Positions 5,896-6,556 of a stretch of 6,556 nt of DNA are shown one piece after another (positions within the stretch are counted from its first letter, which is position 1; each line of letters opens with the position of its first letter). The notes beneath the pieces are model-generated. The model did not search any database and was not told the origin of the DNA. It saw only the letters and a list, made by a program, of their open reading frames with translations. The stretch is from positions 1 to 6,556 of the forward strand of contig JAKSBB010001205.1 of NCBI GenBank assembly GCA_022361315.1. The letters run 5' to 3'. The DNA comes from Desulfobacterales bacterium (GTDB lineage Bacteria > Desulfobacterota > Desulfobacteria > Desulfobacterales > Desulfobacteraceae). The position numbers were made by a program, and so were the translations under genes.

Positions 5896-5924
5896 AATAT
5901 AATAATTTGTGCGCACAATGTCAA
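5896..5924 (-). promoter_or_regulatory. Near-consensus sigma-70 promoter of the RHH operon
   Basis: On the minus strand a perfect -35 TTGACA (5919-5924) and a -10 TATATT (5896-5901, five of six matches) are separated by the optimal 17 bases. Transcription would begin near 5889, about 36 bases before the GTG at 5853. It is the best promoter in the window, and its strength fits a gene needing tight autorepression. Confidence 0.75.
5907..5918. promoter_or_regulatory. Operator palindrome TTGTGCGCACAA within the promoter spacer
   Basis: TTGTGCGCACAA is a perfect 12-base palindrome directly next to the -35 box and inside the 17-base spacer of the RHH promoter. A protein bound here would block RNA polymerase. 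The RHH product encoded just downstream is the natural candidate, since CopG-type proteins bind short palindromes as paired dimers. Confidence 0.65.
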
Positions 5925-5980
5925 CACGATGCTTCTGTGGCCGGTCTATAACCATTAGCGTTCCGGCCTGGCGGGGGGGC

Positions 5981-6322
5981 TCATCTCTTTTTCTTTATGC
6001 GTTTTATTTCTTTAATGATCTCTGTGATAAAGGCGCACCTGCACCGTTTCGAGCAGGGATCCATAATGTTGTTCATGGTGCATTTGCCCGGGCAGTTCCG
6101 GCCGTCGCTGATGCGCCGGGTGTACACCGGGCCTTTGTAAAGGTCCAGAAGTTTCGATGCCTCTATGGCGATGGTGGTACCGCAATGGTGATTGAAGAGG
6201 AACAGCCCGTCTCTCAGGTTCTGGAAAAAAACCTGATAGCCGGAGACGGTGATACCCGGGTCCGTCAGAAAGTCCTGCCGGGTCTTCCAGACGGTGTTGC
6301 ATTTTGTGCAGGTTTTGAACAT
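5981..6322 (-). CDS. Cysteine-rich putative metal-binding protein of unknown function
   Basis: This 113-residue protein opens with a zinc-ribbon-like CTKC (C5, C8), has an NHHCGTT element (C47), and ends with a cluster C77-x3-C81 and C90-x3-C94-x-C96 before a basic tail (KEIKRIKKKR). The pattern CxxC-NH.CGTT-ECPG.C-PC...C.C is recalled from small conserved hypothetical proteins of sulfate reducers and relatives. The cysteines suggest zinc or an iron-sulfur cluster, but no reaction is known to me. It starts 18 bases after the stop of the 2-hydroxyacid dehydrogenase, on the same strand, with only a weak AGG ribosome binding site, so it is probably co-transcribed and perhaps translationally dependent. 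There is no signal peptide. Confidence 0.75.
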   Translation of the reverse strand: MFKTCTKCNTVWKTRQDFLTDPGITVSGYQVFFQNLRDGLFLFNHHCGTTIAIEASKLLDLYKGPVYTRRISDGRNCPGKCTMNNIMDPCSKRCRCAFITEIIKEIKRIKKKR

Positions 6323-6340
6323 CTTTGGCCTGACCCGGAT

Positions 6341-6556
6341 TTAGCTGCTGCCGGAGACTTCGGGATTTACCGTGTGGACCAGGCTGCCTGTGGTGTAAAA
6401 GGCCACGATGTTTTCTGCGGCCAGGCGGGCCATGTCGTCCCTGGCCTCCCGGGTGCCGGAGCCGATGTGGGGGAGGATGCAGACATTTTCCATGTTCAGC
6501 AGGGGATGGGCCTTGTCCATGGGTTCGGGATCGGTGACATCCAGACCGGCGCCCCC
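6341..6556 (-). CDS. D-isomer-specific 2-hydroxyacid dehydrogenase, C-terminal fragment
   Basis: The last 71 residues of a gene entering from the right edge are visible; its start and about 250 residues lie outside. The fragment starts GAGLDVTDPEP, and the Glu of DPEP corresponds to the catalytic Glu of the family. It continues with LLNMENVCILPHIGSGT, where His is the catalytic acid/base, and ends with ARLAAENIVAFYTTGSLVHTVNPEV, the usual closing helix and tail. Members reduce 2-keto acids (glyoxylate, hydroxypyruvate, 3-phosphohydroxypyruvate in reverse) with NAD(P)H in the cytosol. The exact substrate needs the missing part, but the VNPEV end is common in glyoxylate/hydroxypyruvate reductase-like members. 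The TAA stop is at 6341-6343. Confidence 0.92.
   Translation of the reverse strand, partial: GGAGLDVTDPEPMDKAHPLLNMENVCILPHIGSGTREARDDMARLAAENIVAFYTTGSLVHTVNPEVSGSS

Noticed and set aside
6012..6302. Second minus-strand frame overlapping the cysteine-rich gene
   Set aside because: It has Pro/Arg/His-rich, shadow-like composition, while the overlapping frame has ordered cysteine motifs recalled from a conserved family.

Overview
The window looks like a chromosomal segment of a mid-GC Gram-negative bacterium. Gene style, small-protein families and the ECF sigma/anti-sigma arrangement suggest a Desulfobacterota (former Deltaproteobacteria) lineage. This is an impression from remembered family sequences, not a search result, and the genus cannot be named.

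Layout. Left part, minus strand: a class I SAM-dependent methyltransferase (70-627) whose 3' end looks frameshifted or truncated; a 356-base AT-richer gap; then a protein joining an N-terminal HNH nuclease domain to the RecA-type motor domain of DnaB helicase (999-2075). A 362-base divergent regulatory region separates this from the central plus-strand operon of four tightly packed genes (2438-5274): an exported, extremely acidic, methionine-rich octapeptide-repeat protein; an ECF sigma factor; a single-pass membrane anti-sigma factor that overlaps it; and a secreted protein of unknown function. The anti-sigma factor and the last protein share a C-terminal domain that matches the pattern of the 17-kDa (Rickettsia-type) surface antigen. 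A convergent gap rich in hairpins follows (5275-5453). Right part, minus strand: a 71-residue unknown protein behind a small ribbon-helix-helix regulator with a near-consensus promoter and an operator palindrome in its spacer; a cysteine-rich 113-residue protein; and the C-terminal end of a D-isomer-specific 2-hydroxyacid dehydrogenase that runs off the window.

How the genes may work together. The centre reads as a self-contained cell-envelope stress circuit: sigma factor, membrane anti-sigma factor with a periplasmic sensor domain, a related secreted protein, and a methionine/aspartate-repeat protein that could be both effector and target. The closest described logic is the hypochlorite-response locus in which an ECF sigma/anti-sigma pair controls a periplasmic methionine-rich peptide. 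Metal (Cu/Ag or Ca) binding is the main alternative. The RHH/71-residue pair resembles a toxin-antitoxin-like or autoregulated module. The HNH-DnaB fusion stands alone and could belong to a mobile or defence context.
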